Assembly (NCBI RefSeq): GCF_000497045.1
Contig: NW_015961960.1
Location: forward strand, 250,853-314,852
Reading direction: 5' to 3'
Length of the DNA stretch: 64,000 bases
From: Kalmanozyma brasiliensis GHG001
Taxonomy: Eukaryota; Basidiomycota; Ustilaginomycetes; Ustilaginales
Positions 39,368-49,306 of this stretch are shown one piece after another (position 1 is the first letter of the stretch; every line of letters starts with the position of its first letter). The notes under the pieces are model-generated. The model had not been told where the DNA came from. It was given only the letters and a program-made list of their open reading frames with translations, and ran no database searches. The translations under genes were made by a program, and so were the position numbers.

Positions 39368-40804
39368 ATGGTCAGCACCGTCTTCGGTCTGCCTCTCAAG
39401 CATGTCTCGCTCGCCGTTCTCACGCTTCAAAACACCGCGCTCGGTGTTGTGATGCATCAAAGTCGTGTGTCAGCACCCGTCGGACAAGCCTACTTCTTTC
39501 CCACGGCGGTATTGCTCACAGAGCTTCTCAAATGCCTCATATCCTTTGCCATCGCCGCCGTCTCAATACCTGCATCCAGCGACTCGCTGCCCCTTCCAAC
39601 ATCATCAAATCACACAGCAGCTCCAAAACGTAGACAGTCGAATACCGAATACGATGCATTGCGGCCCAGCTCGCTCTCAGCCTCTCCGCATACAGCCGAT
39701 GGCGGAGCGTCCGCAAAAACGCGCTCTAAGCTCAAAGTCGTCCTCGACGAGGTCGCGGCCGAGGACTACTGGAAGCTCTCCATCCCTGCTTTCCTTTACG
39801 TCCTGCAGAACAATCTACAGTACATTGCCGTCTCCAACCTCGAGCCGCCCGTCTTCATTTGCGCCTACCAGATGAAGATCTTGACCACAGCCTTGTTCAG
39901 CATCGTCCTCCTGCGCAAGAAGATCGGCGCATGGCAGTGGCTCTCCCTTGGCATGTTGGCCGTAGGTGTCGCCATCGTCCAGATCCAGAGCAAGTCGGTC
40001 TCCGGCCTCGTCCCATTCGAGGTGCAGACTCATGGATACGGGCACGTCTCCGCAGGCCGCGTCGCCGATTTGCCCCCTCCACCACCACCTCCTCCCTTCG
40101 ACGCTCACCGCGCACCGCCACCAGAGCGACTCGACCGCATCGGCTCCTTCCTTTCGGGCTCGGATACCAAAAACTACGACCAACTCCCTCCCTCCTCGCC
40201 CTCCTTTGATGGCTCTCGCATTTCTATGAGCATGGAGGAAAGCGCAAAAGCAGATACCCCTATGCAGCCTATTCAGGGTTTCCTCGCAGTCATCGCCGCT
40301 TGCTTCACCTCTGGTCTCGCTGGCGTCTATTTCGAAATGGTCCTCAAGACTTCGAGCGCAAACCTCTGGGCGAGGAACGTGCAGCTTTCCGGCTGGTCCT
40401 TGCTTCCCGCTGCGCTCCCTGTCCTCCTCGAGATGGCCCGTCACGGCCCCTCCTCGCCCTTCTTGCATTTCGGCGCAAGCGCGTGGGCCACGGTTGCGCT
40501 CCAAGTTACTGGAGGTCTCGCCGTCGCCATGGTCATCAAGCACGCCGACAACATCTTGAAAGGCTTCGCTGTCAGCTTCAGTATCGTGCTCAGCTTCATC
40601 TTTAGCGTCGCCTTCTTCAACTTTCCCTTCACGGCTGCCTTCGCGGTCGGTGTATCACTTGTCATTTTGAGCACCTTGTCGTATGCTCGTGGCCCTACCA
40701 AAAGCTTCAAAGCAATCTCGTCCAGCTGGAGCACCAGATCAGATTCAGTCTCATCCTCTGCAGCCTCGGCCTTCCGCGACAAGGCGAGGCTGCTCAGAGA
40801 TTGA
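39368..40804 (+). CDS. UDP-galactose-type nucleotide-sugar transporter
   Basis: A 478-residue intronless protein of the SLC35A family, which imports UDP-galactose or related sugars into the Golgi in exchange for UMP. The start MVSTVFGLPLKHVSLAVLTL and QNTALGVVMHQSR match family members. Other signatures are IPAFLYVLQNNLQYIAVSNL, YQMKILTTALFSIVLLRKKI, LAGVYFEMVLK and KHADNILKGFAVSFSIVLSF. About ten hydrophobic helices are visible. Two low-complexity loops interrupt them: a Ser/Pro-rich one near 75-120, and one of about 90 residues near 215-300 with an eight-proline run and Ser-rich tail. The exact sugar cannot be told from sequence. Confidence 0.88.
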   Translation: MVSTVFGLPLKHVSLAVLTLQNTALGVVMHQSRVSAPVGQAYFFPTAVLLTELLKCLISFAIAAVSIPASSDSLPLPTSSNHTAAPKRRQSNTEYDALRPSSLSASPHTADGGASAKTRSKLKVVLDEVAAEDYWKLSIPAFLYVLQNNLQYIAVSNLEPPVFICAYQMKILTTALFSIVLLRKKIGAWQWLSLGMLAVGVAIVQIQSKSVSGLVPFEVQTHGYGHVSAGRVADLPPPPPPPPFDAHRAPPPERLDRIGSFLSGSDTKNYDQLPPSSPSFDGSRISMSMEESAKADTPMQPIQGFLAVIAACFTSGLAGVYFEMVLKTSSANLWARNVQLSGWSLLPAALPVLLEMARHGPSSPFLHFGASAWATVALQVTGGLAVAMVIKHADNILKGFAVSFSIVLSFIFSVAFFNFPFTAAFAVGVSLVILSTLSYARGPTKSFKAISSSWSTRSDSVSSSAASAFRDKARLLRD

Positions 40805-40924
40805 GGATCGTTGCGAGCAATGCCAAAAGAGAAATTTCACCATCACTGCCGTCTCGTCTGTGTCTCTTTCGTTTGCTCTGCTGTGACGTCCTTGTGCTGA
40901 GCATTGAGTTCTTTGGCTGCGACG

Positions 40925-40955
40925 GAGTGTCGGCGAGTGTCGGCGAGTGTCGGCG
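40925..40955. repeat. Three tandem copies of a 10-base unit
   Basis: GAGTGTCGGC is repeated three times head to tail between two convergent genes. Confidence 0.85.
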
Positions 40956-41073
40956 CCAACCCCGTTCGACGGTCCATGCGGTCACACTGCACGATAAGGT
41001 GTCCGAAAGTCGATGCTGAATCATGTGGTATTGAAATCAGTCCATGATGCTGCCGTCGGGTTTTAGGGATCGC

Positions 41074-41994
41074 TCAGAAGAGATCCGCGGCTTTTGTTTT
41101 ATGCGCCTCACGCCCGTCGTCCCTCGACTGTGGCGCTGCCTGCTGCTGGGTGGAGGGCGGCCCAATCCTCGCCGTGTCGGCTGTCGGGAGCCCGGATGGT
41201 GGTGCACCAAAGCCGGGCGGTGGTCTGGCAAAGTTGGGTGGTGGTGCTCCATAGCCCGGCATCAGCGCTGGTGGAGGCACAGAGTATGGCCCCGCCGCAC
41301 CAAAGCCTGGCACCATGCCCGGTATCGGCGCCTTGCCGCTCATCAGTGCCTTGTGTGCTTCCAGCTGGATCCGCAATTGCTCTTTCGACAGCACCAGCTT
41401 CTCGATTCGTGGCCGCTTGTTCTCTGTCGGCACGTTGCCATCCGCTTTCTGTAGCGCACGTCGCGCCTTCCATTCCTCCAAGTCCTTCTCGGGGATGCCT
41501 GCCATCCCGTAGATTTCCGTCTCGAACGAATCTCGCCCGGGCAATGTGTTCTCGATCCTGTGCGCAGTGAGAAGAAGCGGGCGTCAGCGGCGATGCGGCT
41601 AAAGAACAGCTGTCACGGTCTTGACTTACCTGTCCGGTTCTGCTTTATGCACCTGTGTGAGATGTACGGACAGACCGCCTGCCGTGTTGAGTCGTCGGGG
41701 ACATTGCGGACATCGGTAGTGCTTCGACTTTTGGTGCTGCAGGAGAACTGAAGGAGGAGCGCAACAGAGCGAGTGATCAGCATGTGTAACCATGGACAGA
41801 CGAGCGGACCGTGCTGCTTACCTTTCTCGTCCTCGAAGTCTCGACTGCGATGCAAGACAGAGCGCAGGTTGGAAAGGGAATCAACGGTGGTCAGCGAAGA
41901 ACCGTGCGAGCGATCGCATGTTGGGATGCCCAACTCACTCGCAGTACCAGCACCATGCCTCGAACTGAGGCGCCTTTCTCTTCTTCTTCGCCAT
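41074..41994 (-). CDS. BuGZ/ZNF207-like zinc-finger protein, four exons
   Basis: Exons are 41994-41939, 41844-41822 (23 nt), 41747-41630 and 41557-41074. All have GT-AG borders, keep one frame and give 226 residues. The N-terminus MAKKKRKAPQFEAWCWYCDR and the two C2H2 fingers match the BuGZ/ZNF207 family: C15-C18-H31-H36 and C39-C42-H55-H60, both C-X2-C-X12-H-X4-H. The following FETEIYGMAGIPEKDLEEWK segment is the family's most conserved part after the fingers. The C-terminus is Pro/Gly/Ala-rich. Animal BuGZ binds Bub3 and microtubules and acts in mitosis and splicing. I see no GLEBS-like Bub3-binding segment here. Confidence 0.85.
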
Positions 41995-43397
41995 CGTATG
42001 AAGGCAGCCTGGATGCTGTCGGGGGGTAGTAGGGATGATGGTGGAGGATGGGAAGGAGGGAAGCTCCCAGAGACGCTGCAGGGGAACTCCACTTTTGCCC
42101 AGGACCCTGGAAGCGCGAGACCCCTCATACATAAGTCTGACTAATGCCGGGAGCTGCCTCCTACACTCTTCTCAAACTTGCTTCACCTCTTGCTGCAACG
42201 TACGCAGCACACCTGTCTCGTCGTCTTCTGTCATATTGCTATCAACTTCGATGCTGAGCATGACCCTGTCGGCGCCACTGACACCGGACAGGACAACTTG
42301 TCTGCCGGTCCAATCCCCACAGAGCCAAAGCGGCCATCTTCATAGAAACCGCGTATCGCGTCAGAGGCCCCATCGTCACGCTCAGCATAGCCCTTTTTGC
42401 CCGGCGCAACGCGTATCTGGTGAAAATTATCCATGATTTCGCAAGAAAACCCGAGCCGAGCATACAAAATGTTGCAAAAATCCTGGTGAAATGATCGTTA
42501 TACCCCGCAGCTGCTAATACCTGAAATTTTCGACTCGCAATCTCGTCGTCAGATACAATCGACAAAGCAGCTTTTTCGTGAAGATTGCTGGCCAAGCGTG
42601 AATTTTGGTGGTAAATCCAGCATTTGTCCTGCGAGACAGATCAAAGCATTCAAAAATAGTCGCAATTTTCGACGTCTTGCGACTGACATCTGGTGACAAA
42701 TGCAAGCTGCTCTAAAAGCTGCCAGCGACCGCCCATCAAAAAAACATTTGTGATTTGAGAGAGAAGAGAAAATGGATTTTAGGGCCAAACAATTAGGACA
42801 GCTGCCAACTTCTGGTGCTCTGCAACTCTGCAAAGCATAGATTAAAAGGTTGCCCTGGCATAATAATTTGTGTCTGAATGCCAAAAATCTGCTCATTCAC
42901 TTTGACCTGTTGGTACGTCTAGAAGCTTGCGGGGTTGTTAGCTGAGCCCGGAGTTGGCAATTCCGGATGATAGACAAAGTGAACGACGCCGAACCCGCTC
43001 ACACCACACATGCTCACATGAAAGCTTCGACCGTGAAGACGAGTCGAGATCGCTTCAAGTCAGACGCGAGGAAAGGGTCGCGCAGTTGTACGACGACGGC
43101 AACGCAAGGCAAGCCAGCTGTAGTGCACGGCTGGAGCTGCGGAGACCAAAGCCTTCTTTACCGGTTTGGGACAGAGATGGTGTCTCTCCTGCCGACACCG
43201 GCGCTTGGCTGAGAGGACAGGTTGGCACTCATAAGAGCGGACTCATGAGATAACATGCTTCACACACACATACGGGTCACATACTGATGCAATCTTGGGG
43301 CCCCGGCCGTCTACTCCCGTGGAAGGAGGCCGAGGAAAATACAGTTGCGTGAGCACAGGGTGGTATACAAAGGGACGATGTGCTAGGTGCGGACTAA
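41995..43397. other. Intergenic region with an AT-rich island
   Basis: I found no gene. Bases about 42420-42900 are clearly richer in A and T than the flanks, with many runs of A or T. Short open frames here resemble nothing I recognise. The region separates the BuGZ start from the 3' end of a surface-protein gene. Confidence 0.5.
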
Positions 43398-45113
43398 TTA
43401 TCTGAAATGTCTGCCCATGTCTCTGGGCGCGTAGGGTGGAGGAAGCAGCGTCTCGCCGGTATGATCATCGACCATGCCGTCGTCGGAGAGGTGGAAGGAG
43501 CACGCGTCTTGCTCAAAGCGATAGTGTTGGGACGCACTGCGACCAAGAGAGGCCGACGGGTGCTCGGGTATAGACGTTGAGTGCCTCTGGCCGGCTTCAG
43601 GGAATGGCGGACCTGCAACTGCGGGAGATTGAGGTGGCATCGGGCCAACAGGCGAAGCTGCTGCTGTGGGAGGGGTGGGAAGCGGACGACGCGAGCCGGT
43701 CCTTGCGAGATTGCTCAGCGCCATGGTCGAGCGAGGATCTTTGAACGGGTTCGCGTCGGGCGTTGAGGCGGCTCGAACATGTTGCAGCGACGTGTCGGCA
43801 GTTCTTGCGGCCTGTGCGGCGGAGTGATCGCCAATGGAGCCTGAATTGAGCGAGTTCGAGTGGCGATGTGACGGCAGCTGATGTGTCGAGGCCTGGCGTT
43901 GCAGCGCAGGAGCAGCACCCCAGAAGGATGCTTGATTGCTCAATGTTTGTGCAGGGGCGTAAGCCGGGTTCGTGGGTGAAAGTGGGGACAGAGGCTGGCC
44001 GAGCTCAGTGTTGTACATTGTCGAAGAGGCGTCAAAGTCGCTTGTAGGGCTGAGATCGACAGGAGAGGATGCAGCAGAGTCTCGAACCGACCCGAGCCGA
44101 ATTTCCTGGAAGACCGCCGGCGTCCTGGTTGAGCGCCTGTTGTCGAGAGCGAGGGCCAAGTCGGTCTCGGATCGGACCCAGAATTGTGATTCGTTCGTGG
44201 TGGCAGTGATTCTGCTGGGTGCTCTGCCAAGGTCACCTTGACTTGCGAGAAAATTAGTGTCGAGCCGCAGTCGCGTCGATGAGGAGCTGGACAACGACCT
44301 GCCATAGCTATCAGTGACTACGTTGGAGCTCGAGGGGCGAGTGAGCAATGCTGCGTCCTTGCGCTCGGTGTCAATCTGTGCCTGAAGGCGTCTTCGAGGT
44401 CGAACGAGCTTGTAGTAGTAGATGAGCGACCCGATGAGAATGAAGATGCCAAACATGACGACAGCGGTGACCGACGAAGCGATGATGATCAATTTGGTGT
44501 TGGTGCCGGAGGAGACGAAGGATTTGCCTGGCCTGTAGTTGTTGGGATTGATGACGACACCCCAAAAGTTCATGTCGGAGACGTTATTGAGGTTGGTCAT
44601 GACGACGTAATGATTGCCTTCGTCGAAGGTCTCGGAAGTCCAGATGGCGGGGGGCAGTTCGGCACCGGACGCCTTGGCAAGCTCATCAGTGCTCGAGTAG
44701 GCATCGATGATGACCGAGGTAGTATTGTCGACGGTGAGATTGTACCTGCCGCGTGTGGGACCACGATAGTCAAGAACGGACAGGCCGTGGCCAGAGAAGC
44801 AAAAATCGACCGAGTCCCCTGCTGTGGACGAGGAGAAGTAGTAGCTGATGGGAGCGGTGTCGACATTGCTTGGCATGGACATGTTCCGCCAATTGGCGGA
44901 GGGCGAGAAGGTGGAGCGCGGATCTCGGTTGTCCAAAATGCCGGAAGACCACAGCAAAGAGGTGTTCCAAGGATTTGCGACGACATCTGGGTTGAGTGGG
45001 CCGATGCCAGGGCCCTGGCTCTGATCCTGATCGGAAGAGGAGTTGGATGCCAATTGCGAAAAAGAGGACGAATCATCGTCTTGCGCCGATGCTGCAGCGT
45101 GGTATGGATTCAT
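43398..45113 (-). CDS. Single-pass surface protein, receptor-like
   Basis: A 571-residue intronless protein with an N-terminal extracellular-type domain of about 200 residues rich in Asn-X-Ser/Thr sites. It contains GHGLSVLDYRGPTRGRYNLT, resembling the jelly-roll ectodomain common in basidiomycete single-pass proteins. One transmembrane helix lies at about 207-233, followed by YYYKLVRPRRR, so the Arg-rich side is cytoplasmic. The 335-residue cytoplasmic tail is Ser/Pro/Thr-rich and disordered, with a proline-rich PLPTPPTAA region. No signal peptide follows the chosen ATG. The frame is open upstream to another ATG at 45506, but that leader is not signal-like either. Function is unknown, and a sensor or wall-contact role is only a guess from architecture. 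Confidence 0.75.
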   Translation of the reverse strand: MNPYHAAASAQDDDSSSFSQLASNSSSDQDQSQGPGIGPLNPDVVANPWNTSLLWSSGILDNRDPRSTFSPSANWRNMSMPSNVDTAPISYYFSSSTAGDSVDFCFSGHGLSVLDYRGPTRGRYNLTVDNTTSVIIDAYSSTDELAKASGAELPPAIWTSETFDEGNHYVVMTNLNNVSDMNFWGVVINPNNYRPGKSFVSSGTNTKLIIIASSVTAVVMFGIFILIGSLIYYYKLVRPRRRLQAQIDTERKDAALLTRPSSSNVVTDSYGRSLSSSSSTRLRLDTNFLASQGDLGRAPSRITATTNESQFWVRSETDLALALDNRRSTRTPAVFQEIRLGSVRDSAASSPVDLSPTSDFDASSTMYNTELGQPLSPLSPTNPAYAPAQTLSNQASFWGAAPALQRQASTHQLPSHRHSNSLNSGSIGDHSAAQAARTADTSLQHVRAASTPDANPFKDPRSTMALSNLARTGSRRPLPTPPTAAASPVGPMPPQSPAVAGPPFPEAGQRHSTSIPEHPSASLGRSASQHYRFEQDACSFHLSDDGMVDDHTGETLLPPPYAPRDMGRHFR

Positions 45114-46408
45114 CTTGAACGGTGACGACGACGGCGGCAGCGAGTGGCGACACCTCGACGATGCGAAAGGAAGGTTGTGTTGGCGGAAGGCGGTAACGTA
45201 TGGGCAGCTCTCGGACAGCTGGAAGGCTATAAAGAGTGGTGTCCAAAGACGGCGACGTGGCGTCGAAAGGGAGCGATGTCCTCTCGTCGATCGAGGTCGC
45301 GATGATGGCAAGTAAGATGAGCAGAAAAGGTCGAGCAGCGAACACGAGTGAGACGGCGATAGAAAGTGAGTAGGATGATGATGGTGATGGTGACCGAGAA
45401 CGATTCGTTGACTGCGCTTCAGGATGTGATTCGATAAGTGAATGCTGCAGCCATCTGGCCGGTCATCTCTGAAGGTAGATTGGCCGTTCATTTTGAACTC
45501 TCTCATTGTGCCATCACAAATTCTGAGTTCCTGTGAATTCTAGCGGGTGAGAGTGGAGCGCAGGAGAGGTGGCGCGATTTGTCTCCGCACGAGCAGATGC
45601 AGGTCCACTGCGCGCCGACAGCGGGCCGATAACAGCAGCAGCAGCAGCTGACAGGGCGGCATAGACGCGCGATTCGCCGTCGACTTGAATCAAGGCTAAG
45701 CGAACTCGCCGGTTTGAACCTGATTTTTCGCAATTTTTAGAGGGAGATAGGCGGCAACGGCTTGTATTCAGGCATCCTCGCTTAGGCTCTGGGTAATCAT
45801 GCTGCCACGGCAAGCATAGCTTCTTGGCAGCTGCTTCCTCGTCGCTATTCGATCAGCTGAACATGAATCGTCGCGCCTGCAGCATCAGGGCGACTCAGGA
45901 ACGTGGCTAGGTCGTGGAGCAGCAATGTCCGTGTGTCTTCCTGAACTACAGTAGCTTTGACACGCCGATATCCACGCGGTTGTACCTGCTATCGCGGACG
46001 TGTCAAGAATCTTGGCAAAAGTGGGATGAGGCTGCCGGTCTTTCATTCTGCTCAAGACGCAAAAACACTTTGCAAATGCTCCTTCCGCGTCATTGTGCAC
46101 ACGATGCCGGTGCGACGAGGCGCAAGGCTCTGGAAACATTCGATTGCGTGTGCAAGACATAAGTGAAGAGGCGTGGACGATCATTGTGATTGGGAACAAC
46201 AGTCCGGGAGAAAGATACTGCGAATGGAGAAGTACGAATTCGAGGTGCGAGACGGGTCCTTGGAGAGTGAGGCAAGCGGCTGATTTGCGGGGACATGGAG
46301 CGAAGCGACGTGCATGAGACTTGGAGGCGGGACGGTGGATAGCGGACGACGGAACGGAGCAAGAGACGAGCTGAGCGACACTGTGCTCGCCACGATGCAT
46401 GGATATGC
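45114..46408. other. Intergenic region before the surface-protein gene
   Basis: About 1.3 kb. It includes the 5' leader of the surface-protein gene, a CAG repeat at 45633-45647 and the 3' flank of the fungalysin gene. A 171-codon ATG frame (46400-45885, minus) sits 8 bases past the fungalysin stop. Its translation has no recognisable domain, and I treat it as untranslated. Confidence 0.5.
45633..45647. repeat. CAG trinucleotide repeat
   Basis: Five consecutive CAG units in noncoding DNA. Confidence 0.85.
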
Positions 46409-49306
46409 CTAGTCTGAGCTAGACTTGCAGTCGTGGGGCACAGCGTAGCCGTCACTGCGCTTTCCTCCTCCCCAAGGCGTACGTCCGATCACACTGGCAT
46501 CCGTGCCCAGACCGCGCTTGGCAAACGCCTTCCACAGCAGGCATCGGTTCTGTCCGCCCGTCAGGTGCTTGTCCGCCTGCACAATCGCATCACGCGCATC
46601 AAAGAAGCTCGGTCGGCAAGGCTGCAGCTTCATGCCATCCAGGATCAGCTGCACCAGCAGGGAGTTGCCGTGACGAGGAACGCGTCGCTTGCTCACTCGG
46701 TGCTCACCCAGCGAAGCCACTTCGTCCTCGGCAAGGAAGAAGCGCGCCTGCTCCTCGGCAGTGGCGTTGGTGGCAGGAGGGAAGAGGTTGGTGGTGAACC
46801 CGTGCTCGAGCACCAGCGCTTCCTCCACCTCGTTCAGGATGGTCGCCCACACCTCGCCAATCGCGTGAACTCCCCAATAGCCGGCGTGGTCCAGGTACGA
46901 GTAGGTCTCGGGGTTGATCGTCTTGTTGGTCGAGTAGGGGTAGTTTCGGATGCCCTTGGCGCGGTTGGACGCCCACGAACCCATGGGCCAGTCGTGCGGA
47001 GCCGCACCAGTTCGGCGGATGATCGAAGCCAGCGCATCGCCCCAGCCCTCGCCCATGCCTCCCGACTCACCCCAGCCGAGACAGCCACTGTTGGCGGGAC
47101 CACCGGTCAGACGCGTCGAGAGACCGTGGCTGTACTCGTGAATCACGATGCCGGCTTCAAAGTCGCCGTCACGGAAGGGAGTCGACTGATCCCAAACGTA
47201 CATTCGCATCCTGCCGCGTTGTCCATCGGGAGGCGTCATAAAGTCGGCATTGTCCGTGCCAGCGCCATCCTGAGCGAAAGCAATGACACCGTCGTATCCT
47301 TCACCGCCGCGGCCGAAGTTGTGCTCCTGGAAGTTACCCGAGGCCTCGTCAAAGCCGTAGGCATAGAGAAGGTCGTGGTACTCGTTGATGGTCACAAAGA
47401 GCTGAACGGTGGCGGCAGCGACGTAGTCGGCAGGAGGCAGTTCCGAGTGTTTCTTCTCCGACTTGCGCCACATGTAAGGGTAGTTGAACATCATGTCGGT
47501 CGAATTGTCATCGCTCAGACGGCCCGCGGGACGCTTGATGAGGCTCGACTTCCACTCGCCGTTGCCCGAAGGATCGGCCTGAGCAAACACGTTGTTGCCT
47601 CGGGTGTCCGAGTACACCGTATTGTTGCCGACCACTGCGAAAGCGCTGTCGGCCTCGAGCGACGAGAACGGAGACGTCTTGCCGGGAACGGTGTGCCAGC
47701 CTGCGGGGGAAGCCTCCTCGTAGCGCTCACCCCTTTCGTCGGATCGCTTGCCCTCAGTGGGGTCGTTGAGGCCCCACTTGAAGACACGGTACATAGGCTC
47801 GTGGCTCAAAGGAGCAGGAGCGCCTGCTTCAGTTGGCTTGGAGGGCTTCTCCGGAGCGTAGTCTGAAAAGTCAGGGCGTCCGAGCTCGGGAAGCTTGCGG
47901 TTGCCAGCGTTAGCAGGCTTGACGGCTTGCTTAGCGCGCGGGCGGGGCATGCTATGCACCCAATCGACCACAGTACTGATGCTACCGGGGCGGTGTGCGT
48001 CGGCGTACGCCTCGTAGGCATTGTCCTCGAGAGGGATCTGGAACTTCCAGACCAGGTTGAGGCCCTCGCCCTCGGTCTGAACGTAGGCGAGCTGAGCAGG
48101 CACGGGACCTTTGGCGGTGGGCACGTTGTGGAGGTACTCGATCTGCGTGTGAGAGCCCTGTGCGCCCGACTCGGTCTTGCCAGCATGAGGCTGAAGCTTG
48201 TGTTCAAAGGTGGTGAAGATCTGGGCGGCTTCGCTCTCAGCGGCGTGCGGGTCCGAGAGACGAGCAGCGAGACCCTCATCAGGAGTCGCCTGCTTGAGGA
48301 AATAGATGAGGGCGAGCCGAGGGTCGACGAGGCTCTCGGGGCCGTGGACATCGCGCTTGGAGCGAAGATGCGGGAGCGCGCCAGCAATGCGCGACGAGAG
48401 GTCGGCGCCCTGGAGGAGCGGGTCGTCCGAAGGCACGCCGCAGAGCTCGTGAAGCTCCTCCTGCAGAGGCAGCAACGTGTGCGGGTCTACGTTGGCGCTG
48501 CGAGCAGGATGCTCTTTCTGGTTCTGGTGGCCAGCAAGGCTATCAAAGACGAATTGGTGAACGCCTCCTCGGACGAAAGCCTCTTGGGTGTTGGTCGAGT
48601 CAGCACCGGGATGCTCGGTGTACTCAGCGGAAGAGGTCGGAGGGAAGAGGAGAGCTTCAAGCTCGGAGCGCACCTCAGCGCAGTGACGCTCGGTCTGGTC
48701 CTCATTGAGAGCCTCGGAAGCGGAGACGCCCTGGTTGGTGAAGGGAGGAGGAGCGTGACCAGCAAAGAGGGTGGAACCGAAGGAGAGGATCTTGCCTTGG
48801 GGCGAAATATTGATGTTGAGGTCACCGTCGGCCACCTCGAGACCGTTGACGAGCTGTCGGACAAAGTAGTGTGAGATGCCGCTCGAGGGGTCGGTGTACG
48901 AGTCGGGACGGACGTAGAAGTCGTGACCCGAAGGGGCAAGACCCTGAGCGTAGCCGAGCAGATGCTTTGCCAGACGGGTGGCTACCGAGTAAGGGTTTTT
49001 TGGACCATCCTCGGCGTTGACGTAGTGGATAGCAGCGGCATAGGCATGCTTGCGAGTGTTGGAGTCGAGACCTCGCTTGAGGGGAGCGGCTGACTCGTTG
49101 ACTGCCTCAACATCGGCGAAGACCTTGTGGACGTGCTCGGGACCCCACGCGAGCGACTTGCGGGATGGGTCCTGAGGGCGGTCGGCGCCATGTCCTACGA
49201 GGTGCGCATTGGCGGTTGAAGAGAGAGCCGCAAAGCTGAGCCAGAAGGGCAGAAGGGCGATGAGTGCAAAGAGGCGTTTGTGCCCACGGTTGACAGAGCC
49301 CGCCAT
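46409..49306 (-). CDS. Secreted fungalysin metalloprotease (M36)
   Basis: A 965-residue intronless preproprotein. The signal peptide is about residues 1-34 (FALIALLPFWLSFAALSSTANA). The FTP/PepSY propeptide is longer than usual, extending to about residue 490 with Ser/Ala-rich inserts. The M36 catalytic domain follows. The zinc site is H723-E724-x-x-H727 in VIHEYSHGLSTRLTGG, with the third ligand probably in the downstream GEVWATILNEVEEAL region. The segments GGMGEGWGDALA and DGMKLQPCRPSFFDARDAI are also typical. Fungalysins are extracellular endoproteases, and in U. maydis one (Fly1) processes plant chitinase during infection. Orthology to Fly1 is plausible but unproven here. Confidence 0.92.
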   Translation of the reverse strand: MAGSVNRGHKRLFALIALLPFWLSFAALSSTANAHLVGHGADRPQDPSRKSLAWGPEHVHKVFADVEAVNESAAPLKRGLDSNTRKHAYAAAIHYVNAEDGPKNPYSVATRLAKHLLGYAQGLAPSGHDFYVRPDSYTDPSSGISHYFVRQLVNGLEVADGDLNINISPQGKILSFGSTLFAGHAPPPFTNQGVSASEALNEDQTERHCAEVRSELEALLFPPTSSAEYTEHPGADSTNTQEAFVRGGVHQFVFDSLAGHQNQKEHPARSANVDPHTLLPLQEELHELCGVPSDDPLLQGADLSSRIAGALPHLRSKRDVHGPESLVDPRLALIYFLKQATPDEGLAARLSDPHAAESEAAQIFTTFEHKLQPHAGKTESGAQGSHTQIEYLHNVPTAKGPVPAQLAYVQTEGEGLNLVWKFQIPLEDNAYEAYADAHRPGSISTVVDWVHSMPRPRAKQAVKPANAGNRKLPELGRPDFSDYAPEKPSKPTEAGAPAPLSHEPMYRVFKWGLNDPTEGKRSDERGERYEEASPAGWHTVPGKTSPFSSLEADSAFAVVGNNTVYSDTRGNNVFAQADPSGNGEWKSSLIKRPAGRLSDDNSTDMMFNYPYMWRKSEKKHSELPPADYVAAATVQLFVTINEYHDLLYAYGFDEASGNFQEHNFGRGGEGYDGVIAFAQDGAGTDNADFMTPPDGQRGRMRMYVWDQSTPFRDGDFEAGIVIHEYSHGLSTRLTGGPANSGCLGWGESGGMGEGWGDALASIIRRTGAAPHDWPMGSWASNRAKGIRNYPYSTNKTINPETYSYLDHAGYWGVHAIGEVWATILNEVEEALVLEHGFTTNLFPPATNATAEEQARFFLAEDEVASLGEHRVSKRRVPRHGNSLLVQLILDGMKLQPCRPSFFDARDAIVQADKHLTGGQNRCLLWKAFAKRGLGTDASVIGRTPWGGGKRSDGYAVPHDCKSSSD

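Noticed and set aside
42231..42467. Frame with NFHQIRVAPG, resembling a retrotransposon reverse transcriptase segment
   Set aside because: The similarity stops after about ten residues, no YxDD or RNase H motif follows, and no LTR is seen. Chance is more likely.
45073..45345. Signal-peptide-like hydrophobic stretch (FLLILLAIIATS) upstream of the surface-protein gene
   Set aside because: It is in a different frame, begins at GTG, and no nearby in-frame ATG or donor site clearly joins it to the gene.
45885..46400. 171-codon ATG frame right after the fungalysin stop
   Set aside because: No domain or signal, only 8 bases past the stop on the same strand. More likely 3' untranslated sequence.
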